Positions 1 through 9,489 are shown, numbered from the stretch's first letter. The stretch is DNA of 49,602 nucleotides from Caballeronia choica (GCF_001544535.1 NZ_FCON02000055.1:1-49602), one strand, 5' to 3'. Notes: generated by a model not told the origin, from the letters alone. Numbers and translations: made by a program.

Positions 1-86
1 GCGACGTGCGCGCCTTTTCTACATGCCAACAACGATGAAACCCCGCTAACGACACTCCCCCGGTTGGACCACTCCGAGGGGCCGGT

Positions 87-270
87 CTAGCGGGGCATGG
101 CAAGGATTGGCGTTGGAAAGCTGCTTTCTTTGCTTACTTTCTTTGCAGCAGCAAAGAAAGTGAGTCCCGCCCCGGACAGGGGCAGAGCTAATAAACCACT
201 AAGAAAACAAGTTCCATAGAAGCGCAAAAACATCAAACGGCGTAAACCCCACCCTCCCCAAGCGCCAGCG
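87..270 (+). repeat. Dispersed inverted-repeat element, left copy
   Basis: This stretch is repeated in reverse complement at the other end of the window (49419-49602). The outer ~100 bases (87-186) match with only a couple of differences. The AT-rich middle is diverged, and the inner edge (about 215-270) matches again. It contains a perfect hairpin: an 11-base arm at 136-146, a 4-base loop, and the complementary arm at 151-161. A third relative of the arm lies just before it (about 123-133). A smaller GC-rich hairpin (gcccc/ggggc type) lies at about 168-183. The inner edge is about 6 bases beyond the stop codon of qorA, so the element occupies the 3' flank of that gene. No transposase is seen. 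Bases 1-86 outside it contain nothing I can identify. Confidence 0.85.
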
Positions 271-276
271 GCAAAC

Positions 277-1251
277 CTACGGTAATAGAACCGTCGACCC
301 CGTCGTCCTCCGCGCTTCCAGATCCTCGTGCGCGCGCCCGGCCTCCGCCAACGTATACCGCTGCCGCACGTTCGTCTTCACCTTCCCCGACTCGATCACC
401 TCGAACAGTTCCGCCGCCATCGCATCGAGATCGCTCCGCTTCGCGATATAGCTGAACAGCGTCGGCCGCGTGAAGTAGAGCGAACCGCGCCCGGCAAACT
501 CCGACGAATCGATCGGCGGCAGCGGCCCCGACGAATTCCCGAAACTCACGAAAAGCCCCAGCGGCTCAAGGCAATCAAGCGAAGCCGTATACGTGTCCTT
601 CCCAATCGAATCGTAGACGACCGGCACGCCCGCGCCGTTCGTGATCTCGCGCACTCGCTTCGTGAAATTGTCGCGCGTGTACACGATCGGATAATCGCAG
701 CCGTGCGCCTTCGCAAGCTCAGCCTTCTCATCCGAGCCGACCGTGCCGATCACCGTCGCGCCGAGCGCCTTCGCCCACTGGCACGCGAGCATCCCGACGC
801 CGCCCGCCGCCGCGTGAATCAACACCGTGTCGCCGGCCTTCACGCGATAGGTCCGCCGCAACAGATATTGCGCAGTGAGCCCCTGCAGCATGATCGAGGC
901 GGCATCCTCATAACCGATCGCGTCGGGCAACGCGACGACGTATTCCGCCGACATCACGCGCTCCTCCGCATACGCGCCCGGCGGACGCGACGCATACGCC
1001 ACCCGATCGCCCGGCGCGAAGCGCGTGACGCCCTCGCCGACCGCCGTCACCTCGCCCGCCGCTTCCATGCCGAGGCCGCCCGGCAACGGCATCGGATACA
1101 GCCCGGTGCGGAAATACACGTCGATGAAGTTCAGGCCCACCGCGTGGTGCTTCACGCGAATCTCGCCCTTGCCCGGCTCGCCGACGTCCACGTCGACCCA
1201 CTTCATCACCTCGGGGCCGCCTGCCTTGTCGAATCGAATTGCCTTTGTCAT
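277..1251 (-). CDS. qorA: Quinone oxidoreductase (NADPH:quinone reductase, zeta-crystallin type)
   Basis: A 324-residue medium-chain dehydrogenase/reductase of the QOR branch, which reduces quinones with NADPH in the cytosol. Residues 1-110 form the GroES-like domain, with LNFIDVYFRTG near 40-50 and GMEAAGEV near 61-67. The Rossmann domain has the NADPH-binding AAAGGVG at 147-153. The structural and catalytic zinc cysteines of alcohol dehydrogenases are absent, as expected for QOR. The start at 1251 is chosen because GGAG lies 5 bases upstream and the protein then begins MTKAIRFDKAGGPEV like its family. The frame stays open upstream into mgsA, but that is an overlap artefact. It is the last gene of a minus-strand group, 32 bases after mgsA, and ends next to the repeat element. 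A role in aldehyde or quinone detoxification is inference. Confidence 0.95.
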   Translation of the reverse strand: MTKAIRFDKAGGPEVMKWVDVDVGEPGKGEIRVKHHAVGLNFIDVYFRTGLYPMPLPGGLGMEAAGEVTAVGEGVTRFAPGDRVAYASRPPGAYAEERVMSAEYVVALPDAIGYEDAASIMLQGLTAQYLLRRTYRVKAGDTVLIHAAAGGVGMLACQWAKALGATVIGTVGSDEKAELAKAHGCDYPIVYTRDNFTKRVREITNGAGVPVVYDSIGKDTYTASLDCLEPLGLFVSFGNSSGPLPPIDSSEFAGRGSLYFTRPTLFSYIAKRSDLDAMAAELFEVIESGKVKTNVRQRYTLAEAGRAHEDLEARRTTGSTVLLP

Positions 1252-1283
1252 GGTGTCTCCGTTCGTAGCGCCTTGCTGGTCGT

Positions 1284-1673
1284 TCAGGCCGCGCGCGAGA
1301 AGCGCAGCTTGAGGTCGTCGAGGATCATGCGCGCCGTCGCGATGTTGGTTGCGCACGGGACGTTGTGCACGTCGCAGGCGCGCACGAGTGCATTGATGTC
1401 GGGTTCGTGCGGCTGCGGCGTCATCGGGTCGCGCAGGAAGATCACGACGTCCACGCGCCCTTCCGCCAGTTCCGCGCCGATCTGCAGGTCGCCGCCGTGC
1501 GGGCCCGAAAGCTTGCGCTCCACTTCGAGCCCATGCGCCGCCGCGATCCGCGAGCCGGTGGTGCCCGTCGCGAGCAACTGGCAGCGCGCGAGCGTATCGA
1601 CGTATTCGCCGGCCAAGGCGACGATGTCGTCCTTCTTCATGTCGTGCGCGATCAGCGCGACGCGTGTGCTCAT
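1284..1673 (-). CDS. mgsA: Methylglyoxal synthase
   Basis: A 129-residue cytosolic enzyme that converts dihydroxyacetone phosphate to methylglyoxal and phosphate, a bypass used under phosphate limitation or sugar-phosphate stress. The phosphate-binding TGTTGS lies at 36-41 and [12 protein letters not shown] at 56-67 carries the catalytic Asp62. Further conserved acids are in LRDP (Asp82) and HEPD (Asp92). The length is slightly below the 152 residues of the E. coli enzyme, mainly at the N-terminus. The ATG at 1673 is preceded by GGAG within the spacer to the upstream SDR gene (53 bases). Its neighbours are two oxidoreductases, so the three genes may be co-transcribed. Whether those enzymes handle methylglyoxal or its products cannot be told from sequence. 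Confidence 0.96.
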   Translation of the reverse strand: MSTRVALIAHDMKKDDIVALAGEYVDTLARCQLLATGTTGSRIAAAHGLEVERKLSGPHGGDLQIGAELAEGRVDVVIFLRDPMTPQPHEPDINALVRACDVHNVPCATNIATARMILDDLKLRFSRAA

Positions 1674-1726
1674 GAGGTGTGGCTCCTGTCGTTGCTGCAA
1701 GTAAGGTTGTGATGACCGCGACGCGC

Positions 1727-2506
1727 CTAGAACGTGCCCGGATAGGCGCCGCCGTCGATGAGCCAGTTTTGTCCCGTGATGTAGCCCGCGTGCACGCTGC
1801 ACAGGAACGCGCAGGCGCGGCCGAACTCGTCCGGCGTGCCGAAGCGTCCCGCGGGCAGCGTCTTGGCGCGGAGGGCGCGCGCTTCGTCGAGCGAGATGTT
1901 CTGTGCCTTCGCCTGCGCCTCGATCGTCACCGCGATGCGATCGGTGTCGAACGTGCCCGGCAGCAGGTTGTTGATCGTGACGCCGGTCGCGGCAACCCTG
2001 CGCGCGACGCCCGCGACGAAACCCGTCAACCCCGAGCGCGCGCCGTTCGACAATCCGAGCACGTCGATCGGCGCCTTCACCGATGAGCTCGTGATATTCA
2101 CGATCCGCCCGAAGCCGCGACCGATCATGCCGTCGATGGTCTGCTTGATGAGTTCGATCGGCGTGAGCATGTTGCCGTCGAGCGCCTTGATCCAGTCGTC
2201 GCGCGTGAACTCGCGGAAGTCGCCCGGCGGCGGGCCGCCCGCGTTGTTCACGAGGATGTCGGGCGAAGGACAGGCCGCGAGCGCCGCGGCGTGGCCTTCT
2301 GCGCGGGTGATGTCGCACGCCACCGCCTTCACGTCGACGCCGTATTTGGCGCGGATCTCGGCGGCGGTGGCTTCGAGCGTCGCCTGCGTGCGCGCGACGA
2401 TCACGAGATTGACGCCCTCGGCGGCGAGCGCTTCGGCGCAGCCGCGCCCGAGTCCCTTGCTGGCGGCGCACACCAGGGCCGTGCGGCCCGCGATTCCCAT
2501 GTCCAT
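1727..2506 (-). CDS. Atypical SDR family protein lacking the YxxxK active site
   Basis: A 259-residue Rossmann-fold protein of the short-chain dehydrogenase/reductase superfamily. The cofactor loop AASKGLGRG (14-22) replaces TGxxxGxG, NNAG is at 87-90, a catalytic-type Asn lies in DGNML (Asn112), and serines follow ITSSS (138-142). Where classical SDRs have YxxxK, about 13 residues after the serine, this protein reads SNGAR (Ser153 to Arg157), so both Tyr and Lys are missing. The C-terminus retains the normal GxxWLIDGG element. A strong AAAGGAG site lies upstream of the ATG at 2506. It is the first gene of the minus-strand run leading into mgsA and qorA. The missing residues argue against ordinary ketoreductase chemistry. 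It may be a divergent SDR with another mechanism or a binding protein, and the substrate is unknown. Confidence 0.85.
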   Translation of the reverse strand: MDMGIAGRTALVCAASKGLGRGCAEALAAEGVNLVIVARTQATLEATAAEIRAKYGVDVKAVACDITRAEGHAAALAACPSPDILVNNAGGPPPGDFREFTRDDWIKALDGNMLTPIELIKQTIDGMIGRGFGRIVNITSSSVKAPIDVLGLSNGARSGLTGFVAGVARRVAATGVTINNLLPGTFDTDRIAVTIEAQAKAQNISLDEARALRAKTLPAGRFGTPDEFGRACAFLCSVHAGYITGQNWLIDGGAYPGTF

Positions 2507-2784
2507 CGTTGCTCCTTTCGGTTGCGTTGGGTCGATCCGTGGCTTCGGAAAAATCGCTGCGGATGCTTTCCGCGCAATTCTAGAAGAATCGGGACGCGTA
2601 CGTTGGGGACGTCCGCGAACGCCCGATGAATGTTCGCAAATCCTCATCCCGATTTCGGTAAACTGGCGGCATTGTCCCAGCCCGGCGCAACAGATTGCCC
2701 GCTCCGCGTCGAAGCGCCTCGAAAACGACGCGGCACGAGCGCCGTCGGCCGAATAACACTCACGGCGCCACGCGCGCGAATCCC

Positions 2785-3438
2785 ATGAAACAGGACAGCC
2801 GTTTTCCCAATCTCTTCATCCTCGACCACCCGCTGATCCAGCACAAGCTCACGCACATGCGCGACAAGGACACGTCCACGCGCACCTTCCGCGAATTGCT
2901 CCGCGAAATCACGCTGCTGATGGGCTACGAAATCACCCGCAACCTGCCGCTCACGACCAAACGCGTGGAAACGCCGCTCGTCGAGATCGACGCGCCCGTC
3001 ATCGCCGGCAAGAAGCTCGCCATCGTGCCGGTGCTGCGCGCGGGAATCGGCATGTCGGACGGCTTGCTCGATCTCGTGCCATCGGCGCGGGTCGGCCATA
3101 TCGGCGTGTATCGCGCCGAGGATCACCGGCCGGTCGAGTATCTCGTGCGCCTGCCGCCGGATCTCGAGGAGCGCGTGTTCATCCTGTGCGATCCGATGGT
3201 CGCGACGGGTTATTCGGCGGTCCACGCCGTCGACGTGATGAAGCGGCGCAAGGTGCAGGGCGAGAACATCATGTTCGTGGCGCTCGTCGCGGCGCCGGAA
3301 GGCGTGAAGGTGTTCTCGGATGCGCATCCGGACGTGAAGCTGTATGTCGCGTCGCTGGATTCGCACCTGAACGACCATGCTTATATCGTGCCCGGTCTCG
3401 GCGACGCCGGCGACCGGTTGTTCGGCACGAAGAACTGA
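2785..3438 (+). CDS. upp: Uracil phosphoribosyltransferase
   Basis: A 217-residue pyrimidine-salvage enzyme that makes UMP from uracil and PRPP in the cytosol. The type I phosphoribosyltransferase PRPP loop reads DPMVATGYS at 136-144, where many homologues have ATGGS. VPVLRAG lies at 81-87, and the C-terminal uracil-binding segment contains [15 protein letters not shown]. The start at 2785 gives [19 protein letters not shown], which aligns with the expected N-terminus; no strong ribosome-binding site is evident in the preceding bases. It is divergent from the SDR gene across 278 bases and probably monocistronic, since 379 bases separate it from yebC. Confidence 0.97.
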   Translation: MKQDSRFPNLFILDHPLIQHKLTHMRDKDTSTRTFRELLREITLLMGYEITRNLPLTTKRVETPLVEIDAPVIAGKKLAIVPVLRAGIGMSDGLLDLVPSARVGHIGVYRAEDHRPVEYLVRLPPDLEERVFILCDPMVATGYSAVHAVDVMKRRKVQGENIMFVALVAAPEGVKVFSDAHPDVKLYVASLDSHLNDHAYIVPGLGDAGDRLFGTKN

Positions 3439-3817
3439 ACGCTCTTGTGAACGCAGTTTCGGCGCGGAGGTTTTCGACCCGCGCCGGAAAATCGCCGACT
3501 CTCGACGCTTCCCGCCCTTCCGCCCGCGCTTTTCCCGCCGCCCGGCCGCTGCCGGCTTCCGGCGCCATGATAAAATTCTTGTCTGCTTAGCGTCTCTACA
3601 GCGCGCAACTGGAAGGCGGGCGCCGCCGGCTCTTCGCCTTTCATCACGGGCGTTCCGTCGCACAGGCGCATTGGCGCGAAGCCAGAAGACGCGTACCAAC
3701 AACGTCAGTCAAGGCAAGCAGCACGCATCGATCACCGCTCGCCACAGTCGGCCCGGGCGGACACACTGAAACACAGGCGCGCGGCAGCCAAATCCGCGCG
3801 CGGGACGGAGAAAGGTA
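3439..3817. other. Intergenic region between upp and yebC
   Basis: This 379-base stretch has no convincing gene. Short open frames here have no recognisable protein character. The only signal is an extended -10-like TGATAAAAT at about 3568-3576, with no good -35. It would give a yebC leader of about 235 bases. No intrinsic terminator with a T-run was found after upp. Confidence 0.5.
3568..3576 (+). promoter_or_regulatory. Possible extended -10 promoter element for yebC
   Basis: TGATAAAAT fits an extended -10 (TGn followed by a TATAAT-like hexamer). The hexamer 17 bases upstream is a poor -35, as is common for extended -10 promoters. It stands out in very GC-rich surroundings. Without mapping data this is only a candidate. 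Confidence 0.3.
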
Positions 3818-4546
3818 ATGGCGGGTCATTCGAAATGGGCCAACATCAAGCATAAGAAAGCAGCGACCGATGCGAAGCGCGGCAAGGTCTGGACGCGTCT
3901 CATCAAGGAAATCCAGGTCGCAGCCCGCATGGGCGGCGGCGACGCCGACACGAACCCGCGCCTGCGGCTCGCCGTCGACAAGGCGTACGACGCCAACATG
4001 CCGAAGGACAACATCAACCGCGCGATCCAGCGCGGCACGGGCGGCGTCGATGGCGCGAACTACGAGGAAATCCGCTACGAAGGCTACGGCATCGGCGGCG
4101 CGGCCATCATCGTCGATACGATGACGGACAACCGCACGCGCACCGTCGCGGAAGTGCGCCACGCGTTCTCGAAGTTCGGCGGCAACATGGGCACGGACGG
4201 CTCGGTGTCGTTCATGTTCGACCACGTCGGCCAGTTCCTGTTTGCGCCCGGCACGGCGGAAGACAAGCTGATGGAAGCGGCGCTCGAAGCGGGCGCGGAC
4301 GACGTCGTGACGAACGACGACGGCAGCATCGAGGTGATCTGCCCGGCAAACGACTTCCCGAAGGTGAAGACTGCGCTCGAAGCCGCCGGGTTCAAGGCGG
4401 AAATCGCCGAAGTGACGATGAAGCCGCAAACGGAAGTCGAATTCAGCGGCGACGAAGCAGTGAAAATGCAGAAACTGCTCGATGCGCTCGAAAATCTCGA
4501 CGACGTGCAGGAAGTCTATACAAACGCGGCGATCGGCGAAGGGTAA
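3818..4546 (+). CDS. YebC/PmpR-family (TACO1-like) protein
   Basis: A 242-residue member of the YebC/PmpR/TACO1 family. It has the invariant N-terminus [20 protein letters not shown] and the conserved segment [14 protein letters not shown] near 60-73. Family members have been described as transcriptional regulators (PmpR) and as factors that help ribosomes through difficult stretches such as proline runs. Which role applies here is not visible. The length is normal. GGAGAAAGG lies a few bases before the ATG and gives a strong start. It is followed by 242 bases with no recognisable gene and then purD, with no clear functional link. Confidence 0.95.
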   Translation: MAGHSKWANIKHKKAATDAKRGKVWTRLIKEIQVAARMGGGDADTNPRLRLAVDKAYDANMPKDNINRAIQRGTGGVDGANYEEIRYEGYGIGGAAIIVDTMTDNRTRTVAEVRHAFSKFGGNMGTDGSVSFMFDHVGQFLFAPGTAEDKLMEAALEAGADDVVTNDDGSIEVICPANDFPKVKTALEAAGFKAEIAEVTMKPQTEVEFSGDEAVKMQKLLDALENLDDVQEVYTNAAIGEG

Positions 4547-4788
4547 GAAGCGTAAGGCTCACGGCGCGCCCGCCTCGCGCGTGGAACGGGTTTCGCTTGA
4601 GATGAAGCTCGATGCAGGCGGGCGAGCGTGCCGACGTATGAAATTGCTGTCGGAAGGGTGCGTGACGCAGCAGACATCCGCGCGAGCCGCCTTCCCAATA
4701 GACACAGACTTGGTCACTGCAGCATTTTCGACTCGCGCGGGACTCGCGCGACGCCGCCACTGGCTTTTTAAGTAATTCGGGGATTCAA

Positions 4789-6078
4789 ATGAAGTTACTC
4801 GTCGTCGGTTCCGGCGGTCGCGAACATGCTCTCGCCTGGAAACTCGCGCAGTCGCCGCGCGTCCAGATCGTCTACGTGGCGCCCGGCAACGGCGGCACCG
4901 CGCAGGACGAGCGTTTGCGCAACATCGATATCACCGACCCCGCCGCCCTCGCCGACTTCGTCGAGCGGGAGCACGTGTCGCTGACGGTGGTCGGTCCCGA
5001 GGCGCCGCTCGCGGCTGGCATCGTGAACCTGTTCCGCTCGCGCGGGCTCAAGATCTTCGGCCCGACGAAGGAAGCCGCGCAACTCGAAAGCTCGAAGGAC
5101 TTCGCGAAGGCGTTCATGAAGCGCCACCGCATTCCGACCGCCGAGTACGAAACCTTCACCGACGCGGCCGCCGCCCACGCGTATCTCGATGCCAGGGGCG
5201 CGCCGATCGTGATCAAGGCCGACGGGCTCGCGGCCGGCAAGGGCGTGGTCGTCGCGACTTCGCTCGAAGAAGCGCACGCCGCCGTCGATTCGATGCTCGC
5301 CGACAACAAGCTCGGCGACGCCGGCGCGCGCGTCGTGATCGAGGAGTTCCTGGAAGGCGAGGAAGCGAGCTTCATCGTGATGGTCGACGGCAAGCATGTG
5401 CTCGCGCTGGCGTCGAGCCAGGACCACAAGCGCCTCGGCGACGGCGACCGTGGCCCGAACACCGGCGGCATGGGCGCCTACTCGCCCGCGCCGATCGTCA
5501 CGCCGCAACTGCACGCGCGCGTGATGCGCGAGATCATCCAGCCGACGGTGCGCGGCATGGAAAGCGAAGGCATCCGCTACACGGGTTTTCTCTACGCCGG
5601 CCTGATGATCGACGCGCAGGGCAATCCGAAGACGCTCGAATTCAACTGCCGCATGGGCGACCCGGAAACGCAGCCGATCATGGCGCGCCTGAAGGGCGAT
5701 TTCTCGAAAGTGATCGAACTGGCGATCGCCGGGACGCTCGACGGCGCGGTGCTCGAATGGGACCGGCGCACGGCGCTCGGCGTCGTGCTCGCGGCGCACA
5801 ACTATCCGGACACGCCGCGCCGCGGCGACCGCATCAGCGGGATTCCCGCCGAAACCGAGACCGCCGTGACCTTCCACGCCGGCACGACGCTCGCCGACGG
5901 CAAGCTCACGACTTCGGGCGGCCGGGTGCTGTGTGTCGTCGGATTGTCGGATTCGGTTCGCGGCGCGCAATCCGTGGTCTACGATACAGTCAACCAGATT
6001 TCCTTCGACGGCATGCAGTATCGCCGCGACATCGGTTATCGCGCGGTCAACCGCAAGCAGAACGATCGCCACGGCTGA
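4789..6078 (+). CDS. purD: Phosphoribosylamine-glycine ligase (GAR synthetase)
   Basis: A 429-residue ATP-grasp enzyme of purine biosynthesis that joins 5-phosphoribosylamine and glycine with ATP to give GAR. The N-terminal domain begins MKLLVVGSGGREHALAWKL. The ATP-grasp region includes KADGLAAGKGVVVA at about 143-156, and the signature NCRMGDPETQ covers 286-295, carrying the metal-binding acid. The length is typical. It is followed within 30 bases by a strong intrinsic terminator, so the transcript probably ends here. A second purine gene, purT, lies about 20 kb away on the other strand. Confidence 0.98.
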   Translation: MKLLVVGSGGREHALAWKLAQSPRVQIVYVAPGNGGTAQDERLRNIDITDPAALADFVEREHVSLTVVGPEAPLAAGIVNLFRSRGLKIFGPTKEAAQLESSKDFAKAFMKRHRIPTAEYETFTDAAAAHAYLDARGAPIVIKADGLAAGKGVVVATSLEEAHAAVDSMLADNKLGDAGARVVIEEFLEGEEASFIVMVDGKHVLALASSQDHKRLGDGDRGPNTGGMGAYSPAPIVTPQLHARVMREIIQPTVRGMESEGIRYTGFLYAGLMIDAQGNPKTLEFNCRMGDPETQPIMARLKGDFSKVIELAIAGTLDGAVLEWDRRTALGVVLAAHNYPDTPRRGDRISGIPAETETAVTFHAGTTLADGKLTTSGGRVLCVVGLSDSVRGAQSVVYDTVNQISFDGMQYRRDIGYRAVNRKQNDRHG

Positions 6079-6105
6079 CCCGGTCCGACGGATCAGGCAA
6101 CACTC

Positions 6106-6141
6106 GCGCTGCCGGACCTTCGCGTCCGGCAGCGCGTTTTT
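6106..6141 (+). terminator. Rho-independent terminator after purD
   Basis: A perfect 11-base stem (6106-6116 with 6125-6135) and an 8-base loop are followed by a run of six T. It lies 27 bases after the purD stop and 53 bases before hemF. Confidence 0.88.
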
Positions 6142-6194
6142 TAAGGGGGCGCTTTAGAAAGGTGCCCGAATCCGCTTAGCGCAATGCAGCAACG

Positions 6195-7118
6195 ATGACC
6201 GACACGACTCCCGACGTACAAGCTGTCCGCACTTACCTCACCGGCCTGCAAACGCAGATCGCCGAGACGCTCGGCGCGTTCGACGGCGCCACGTTCGCCA
6301 TCGACGCGTGGCAGCGCGGCCCCGACGAGCGCCTGCGCGGCGGCGGCTGCACGCGGATTCTCGAAGGCGGAAAGTTCTTCGAGCGCGGCGGCATCGGCTT
6401 CTCCGACGTTTCCGGCGACGCGCTGCCGCCGTCCGCGAGCGCCGCCCGCCCGCAACTGGCCGGGCGCGGTTTCGAGGCGCTGGGCGTCTCGCTCGTCATG
6501 CATCCGCTGAATCCGCACTGCCCGACGGTGCACATGAACGTGCGCCTCTTGATGGCGACCCGGGAAGGCGAAGCGCCGCTTTTCTGGTTCGGCGGCGGCA
6601 TGGATCTCACGCCCTGCTACGGCTACGAAGACGACGCGCGGCATTTTCACCGCGTCTGCCGCGATGCGCTGGCCCCGTTCGGCGCCGAGCTGTATCCGCA
6701 CTTCAAGACGTGGTGCGACGAGTATTTCTACTTGAAGCATCGCGACGAGCGGCGCGGCATCGGCGGCATTTTCTTCGACGATTTCGCCGAGCCCGGTTTC
6801 GAGCGCTCGTTCGCGATGATGAAAAGCGTCGGTGATGCGTTCCTGAAGGCGTACCTGCCGATCATCGAGCGTCGCCGCGACACGCCGTACACTGAGGCCC
6901 AGCGCGAATTCCAGGCGTACCGGCGCGGCCGCTACGTCGAATTCAACCTCGTCTTCGATCGCGGCACGCATTTCGGGCTGCAAAGCGGCGGCCGCACCGA
7001 ATCGATCCTGATGTCGATGCCGCCCGTCGCGAACTGGCGCTACAACTGGCAGCCCGAACCCGGCACGCCGGAGGCGCGGCTTTATACCGACTTCCTGGTG
7101 CCAAGGGAATGGATCTGA
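6195..7118 (+). CDS. hemF: Oxygen-dependent coproporphyrinogen III oxidase
   Basis: A 307-residue cytosolic enzyme that converts coproporphyrinogen III to protoporphyrinogen IX with O2 in heme synthesis. The family signature around [13 protein letters not shown] lies at 103-115, with the conserved histidines His103, His108 and His113. [18 protein letters not shown] and the C-terminal SIPM-like [11 protein letters not shown] are also present. The length matches the family (about 300). It follows the purD terminator and starts a compact plus-strand run ending at rng. Dependence on oxygen implies aerobic growth. The ATG at 6195 follows a moderate purine-rich stretch. Confidence 0.98.
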   Translation: MTDTTPDVQAVRTYLTGLQTQIAETLGAFDGATFAIDAWQRGPDERLRGGGCTRILEGGKFFERGGIGFSDVSGDALPPSASAARPQLAGRGFEALGVSLVMHPLNPHCPTVHMNVRLLMATREGEAPLFWFGGGMDLTPCYGYEDDARHFHRVCRDALAPFGAELYPHFKTWCDEYFYLKHRDERRGIGGIFFDDFAEPGFERSFAMMKSVGDAFLKAYLPIIERRRDTPYTEAQREFQAYRRGRYVEFNLVFDRGTHFGLQSGGRTESILMSMPPVANWRYNWQPEPGTPEARLYTDFLVPREWI

Positions 7119-7123
7119 CCGGC

Positions 7124-7156
7124 ATGCCACTCATCGGACAAAGGATCGACCACTGA
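7124..7156 (+). promoter_or_regulatory. Ten-codon upstream frame whose stop overlaps the nadD CTG start
   Basis: An ATG 5 bases after the hemF stop opens a frame encoding [10 protein letters not shown]. It ends in TGA at 7154-7156. That stop overlaps the proposed CTG start of nadD (7153-7155) as CTGA, the same geometry as ATGA coupling junctions. The AAGGA site for nadD lies inside this frame at 7141-7145. Coupled re-initiation on an unusual start codon is inference. Confidence 0.35.
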
Positions 7157-7845
7157 ATTCGAACCAGCCTTGCGCTCGACGCGTCGGCCTGCTCGGCGGC
7201 ACGTTCGACCCGATCCACGACGGACACCTCGCGATCGCGGCGCGCTTCGTCGAGTTGCTGCAACTGACCGAACTCGTGCTTCTGCCAGCCGGTCAGCCGT
7301 GGCAAAAGAAGGACGTCTCGGCGCCGCAGCACCGGCTCGCGATGACGCGCGCCGCAGCGGCTTCGATGCGCGTGGAAGGCGTCGAGGTGATCGTCGCCAC
7401 CGATGAAATCGAGCGCGACGGCCCGACCTACACCGTCGATACGCTCGCCGCGTGGCGCGAGCGCGAAGGCGCGGACGCGTCGCTCGCACTCCTGATCGGC
7501 GCCGATCAGCTCGTGCACCTGAACTCGTGGCACGACTGGATGCGCCTCTTCGACTTCGCGCATGTCTGCGTGGAAACGCGGCCGGGCTTCGACATTGCTT
7601 CGTTGCCCGATGCCGTCGCCGCCGTGGTCGCCGCGCGCAGTGCGCAGCCGGACGTGTTGCGCACAACGCCGCACGGGCATCTGATGATCGACGCGTCGCT
7701 CGCGGTGGAAGTGTCCGCGACGGCCATCCGCGAACAGGTTCGCAACACACTCCGCGCCCAGCCGGCGGGCCAGCCTGACGCAAGAAGTCAGGTCCCGCCC
7801 GCCGTATGGGACTATATTGTTCAACATCATCTGTACCAACGGTAA
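7153..7845 (+). CDS. nadD: Nicotinate-nucleotide adenylyltransferase, apparent CTG start
   Basis: Transfers AMP from ATP to nicotinate mononucleotide in NAD synthesis. The nucleotidyltransferase motif [11 protein letters not shown] lies at 15-25 and the second signature reads SATAIR near the C-terminus. The frame has no ATG or GTG between upstream hemF sequence and the GGTFDP motif, and the next TTG (7255) would delete the active site. The best start is CTG at 7153, preceded by AAGGA at 7141-7145 with 7-base spacing. This gives [16 protein letters not shown] and 230 residues, a normal length. The stop lies 2 bases before rsfS. A single-base sequencing error creating the missing start cannot be excluded. 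Confidence 0.93.
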   Translation: MNSNQPCARRVGLLGGTFDPIHDGHLAIAARFVELLQLTELVLLPAGQPWQKKDVSAPQHRLAMTRAAAASMRVEGVEVIVATDEIERDGPTYTVDTLAAWREREGADASLALLIGADQLVHLNSWHDWMRLFDFAHVCVETRPGFDIASLPDAVAAVVAARSAQPDVLRTTPHGHLMIDASLAVEVSATAIREQVRNTLRAQPAGQPDARSQVPPAVWDYIVQHHLYQR

Positions 7846-7847
7846 CT

Positions 7848-8300
7848 ATGGAAATTCAAAAACTTCAACGCGCGATCGTCGACGGTCTCGAAGACGTCAA
7901 GGCGCAGGACATCAAGGTGTTCAATACCACGCACCTGACCTCTCTCTTCGATCGCGTGGTCGTCGCGAGCGGCACGTCGAACCGGCAGACCAAGGCGCTG
8001 GCCAACAGCGTGCGCGAGAAAGTCAAGGAAGCGGGCGGCGACATCATCTCCACCGAGGGCGAGGAAGTCGGCGAGTGGGTGCTCGTCGATTGCGGCGATG
8101 CCGTCGTGCACATCCTGCAACCCGCGCTGCGCCAGTACTACAACCTCGAAGAGGTCTGGGGCGACAAGCCGGTGCGCGTCAAGCTGCAGACCCGGAACAC
8201 GTTCGGCGGCGCGCGCGCCAGCGAGCCGCTGAGCGACGACGCAGACGACGAGGACGACGCGCCCGCCGCGAAACCGGCCCGCAAGACGACGCGCCGCTGA
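7848..8300 (+). CDS. rsfS: Ribosomal silencing factor RsfS
   Basis: A 150-residue Iojap/DUF143-family protein. It binds ribosomal protein uL14 and blocks joining of the subunits, lowering translation in starvation. The conserved core runs from about residue 3 to 115 and includes [15 protein letters not shown] and [16 protein letters not shown] variable tail follows, acidic at about 123-138 and basic at the end (KPARKTTRR). The start at 7848 is 2 bases after nadD. An in-frame codon at 7806 would add 14 residues lying inside nadD. The order nadD-rsfS-rlmH is widely conserved. Confidence 0.96.
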   Translation: MEIQKLQRAIVDGLEDVKAQDIKVFNTTHLTSLFDRVVVASGTSNRQTKALANSVREKVKEAGGDIISTEGEEVGEWVLVDCGDAVVHILQPALRQYYNLEEVWGDKPVRVKLQTRNTFGGARASEPLSDDADDEDDAPAAKPARKTTRR

Positions 8301-8325
8301 CCAGCGGTTTCATGCGTCGCGTGTC

Positions 8326-8796
8326 GTGAAACTGCATATCCTCGCGGTCGGCCACAAGATGCCCGACTGGATCGCCACCGGCTTCGACGAGTATGCGAAA
8401 CGCATGCCGCCGGAGTTGCGCATCGAGTTGCGCGAGATCAAGCCGGAACAACGGTCGTCGGGCCGCAATGCCGAAAGCGTGATGGCCGCCGAGCGGCAAC
8501 GCATCGAAGCCGCGCTGCCGAAGAACGCGCGCCTGATCGCGCTCGATGAACGCGGCCGCGACTGGACCACGATGCAGCTTGCGGGCGCCCTGCCCGGCTG
8601 GCAGCAGGACGGGCGCGACGTCGCCTTCGTGATCGGCGGTGCCGACGGACTCGATCCCCAAGTGAAGGCGCGCGCCGAAGTGCTGCTGCGCGTATCCAGC
8701 CTCACCTTGCCGCACGGGATGGTACGAGTCCTGCTCGCCGAACAGCTTTACCGCGCGTGGAGCATCACGCAGAATCATCCCTATCATCGCGCTTGA
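8326..8796 (+). CDS. rlmH: 23S rRNA (pseudouridine1915-N3)-methyltransferase RlmH
   Basis: A 156-residue SPOUT-class methyltransferase that adds a methyl group to pseudouridine 1915 of 23S rRNA on assembled 70S ribosomes. The SAM-binding knot contains FVIGGADGL near 103-111, and the family C-terminus [19 protein letters not shown] is intact. The start is GTG at 8326, giving [15 protein letters not shown], the standard N-terminus. The gene lies 25 bases after rsfS in the same run. Both neighbours also act on ribosome function or nucleotide hygiene. Confidence 0.97.
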   Translation: MKLHILAVGHKMPDWIATGFDEYAKRMPPELRIELREIKPEQRSSGRNAESVMAAERQRIEAALPKNARLIALDERGRDWTTMQLAGALPGWQQDGRDVAFVIGGADGLDPQVKARAEVLLRVSSLTLPHGMVRVLLAEQLYRAWSITQNHPYHRA

Positions 8797-8852
8797 GGGC
8801 CCTGTCATATCGAAAGCGGTCCTCGTGCTCGCCTTCCGAGACCCGCTTCCAG

Positions 8853-9482
8853 ATGCAGACACCCTCTTCTCCGCTTCATCCCTTCGTCTATCTCGCGTCG
8901 CAAAGTCCGCGACGGCAGGAGTTGCTGCAACAACTGGGCGCACGGTTCGAGTTGCTGCTGCCGCGTCCCGACGAGGACGCCGAAGCGCTCGAAGCCGAGC
9001 TTCCCGGCGAAGCACCCGATGCCTATGTCGTGCGCGTCTGCGCGTTGAAGGCCGAAGCCGCGCACGCCCGGCGCGTGGCGGGCCATCATGCGGCCGCGCC
9101 GATCCTCGTCGCCGATACCACCGTCACGATCGATGGCGCCATCATGGGCAAGCCCGCCGATGCCGCCGAAGCCGTCGCGATGCTCGAACGCCTTTGCGGC
9201 CGCGAGCATGAAGTGCTGACGGCGCTCGCCGTCGTCGACGCGGAAGGTGTGTTGCTCCCGCCCGCGTTGTCGCGCTCGAAGGTGCGCGTAGCCAGCGTCG
9301 ACCGTGCTGCATTGCAGCGTTACGCGGCCACCGGCGAGCCGCTCGGCAAGGCCGGCGCGTACGGCATCCAGGGACGGGCGGCTGCGTTCATCGAGCGGAT
9401 CGAGGGGTCCTATTCGGGTATCATGGGTCTGCCCCTTTTCGAAACCGCAGCACTCTTGCGCGTGGCGCGCGTCGACTTCTAA
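8853..9482 (+). CDS. maf: Maf family nucleotide pyrophosphatase (dTTP/UTP type)
   Basis: A 209-residue Maf/Ham1-like house-cleaning enzyme that hydrolyses nucleoside triphosphates to monophosphates. [14 protein letters not shown] is at about 14-27, the metal-binding [10 protein letters not shown] is central, and [10 protein letters not shown] with [13 protein letters not shown] in the C-terminal part resembles the YhdE-type dTTP/UTP branch rather than YceF. The start at 8853 is chosen because the protein then begins just before the motif; earlier in-frame codons would run into rlmH. The stop is 7 bases before rng, a pairing seen in many beta- and gammaproteobacteria. The substrate class is inferred from motifs only. 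Confidence 0.93.
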   Translation: MQTPSSPLHPFVYLASQSPRRQELLQQLGARFELLLPRPDEDAEALEAELPGEAPDAYVVRVCALKAEAAHARRVAGHHAAAPILVADTTVTIDGAIMGKPADAAEAVAMLERLCGREHEVLTALAVVDAEGVLLPPALSRSKVRVASVDRAALQRYAATGEPLGKAGAYGIQGRAAAFIERIEGSYSGIMGLPLFETAALLRVARVDF

Positions 9483-9489
9483 ACAGGCC

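Noticed and set aside
2920-3250. The ATGYS variant in the upp PRPP loop as a defect
   Set aside because: As far as I recall this variant is common in Burkholderia Upp proteins, and the rest of the loop is intact.
4795-6072. A 425-codon open frame antisense to purD
   Set aside because: It is a codon-bias shadow of a GC-rich gene, with arginine- and histidine-rich composition and no domain. purD on the plus strand is certain.
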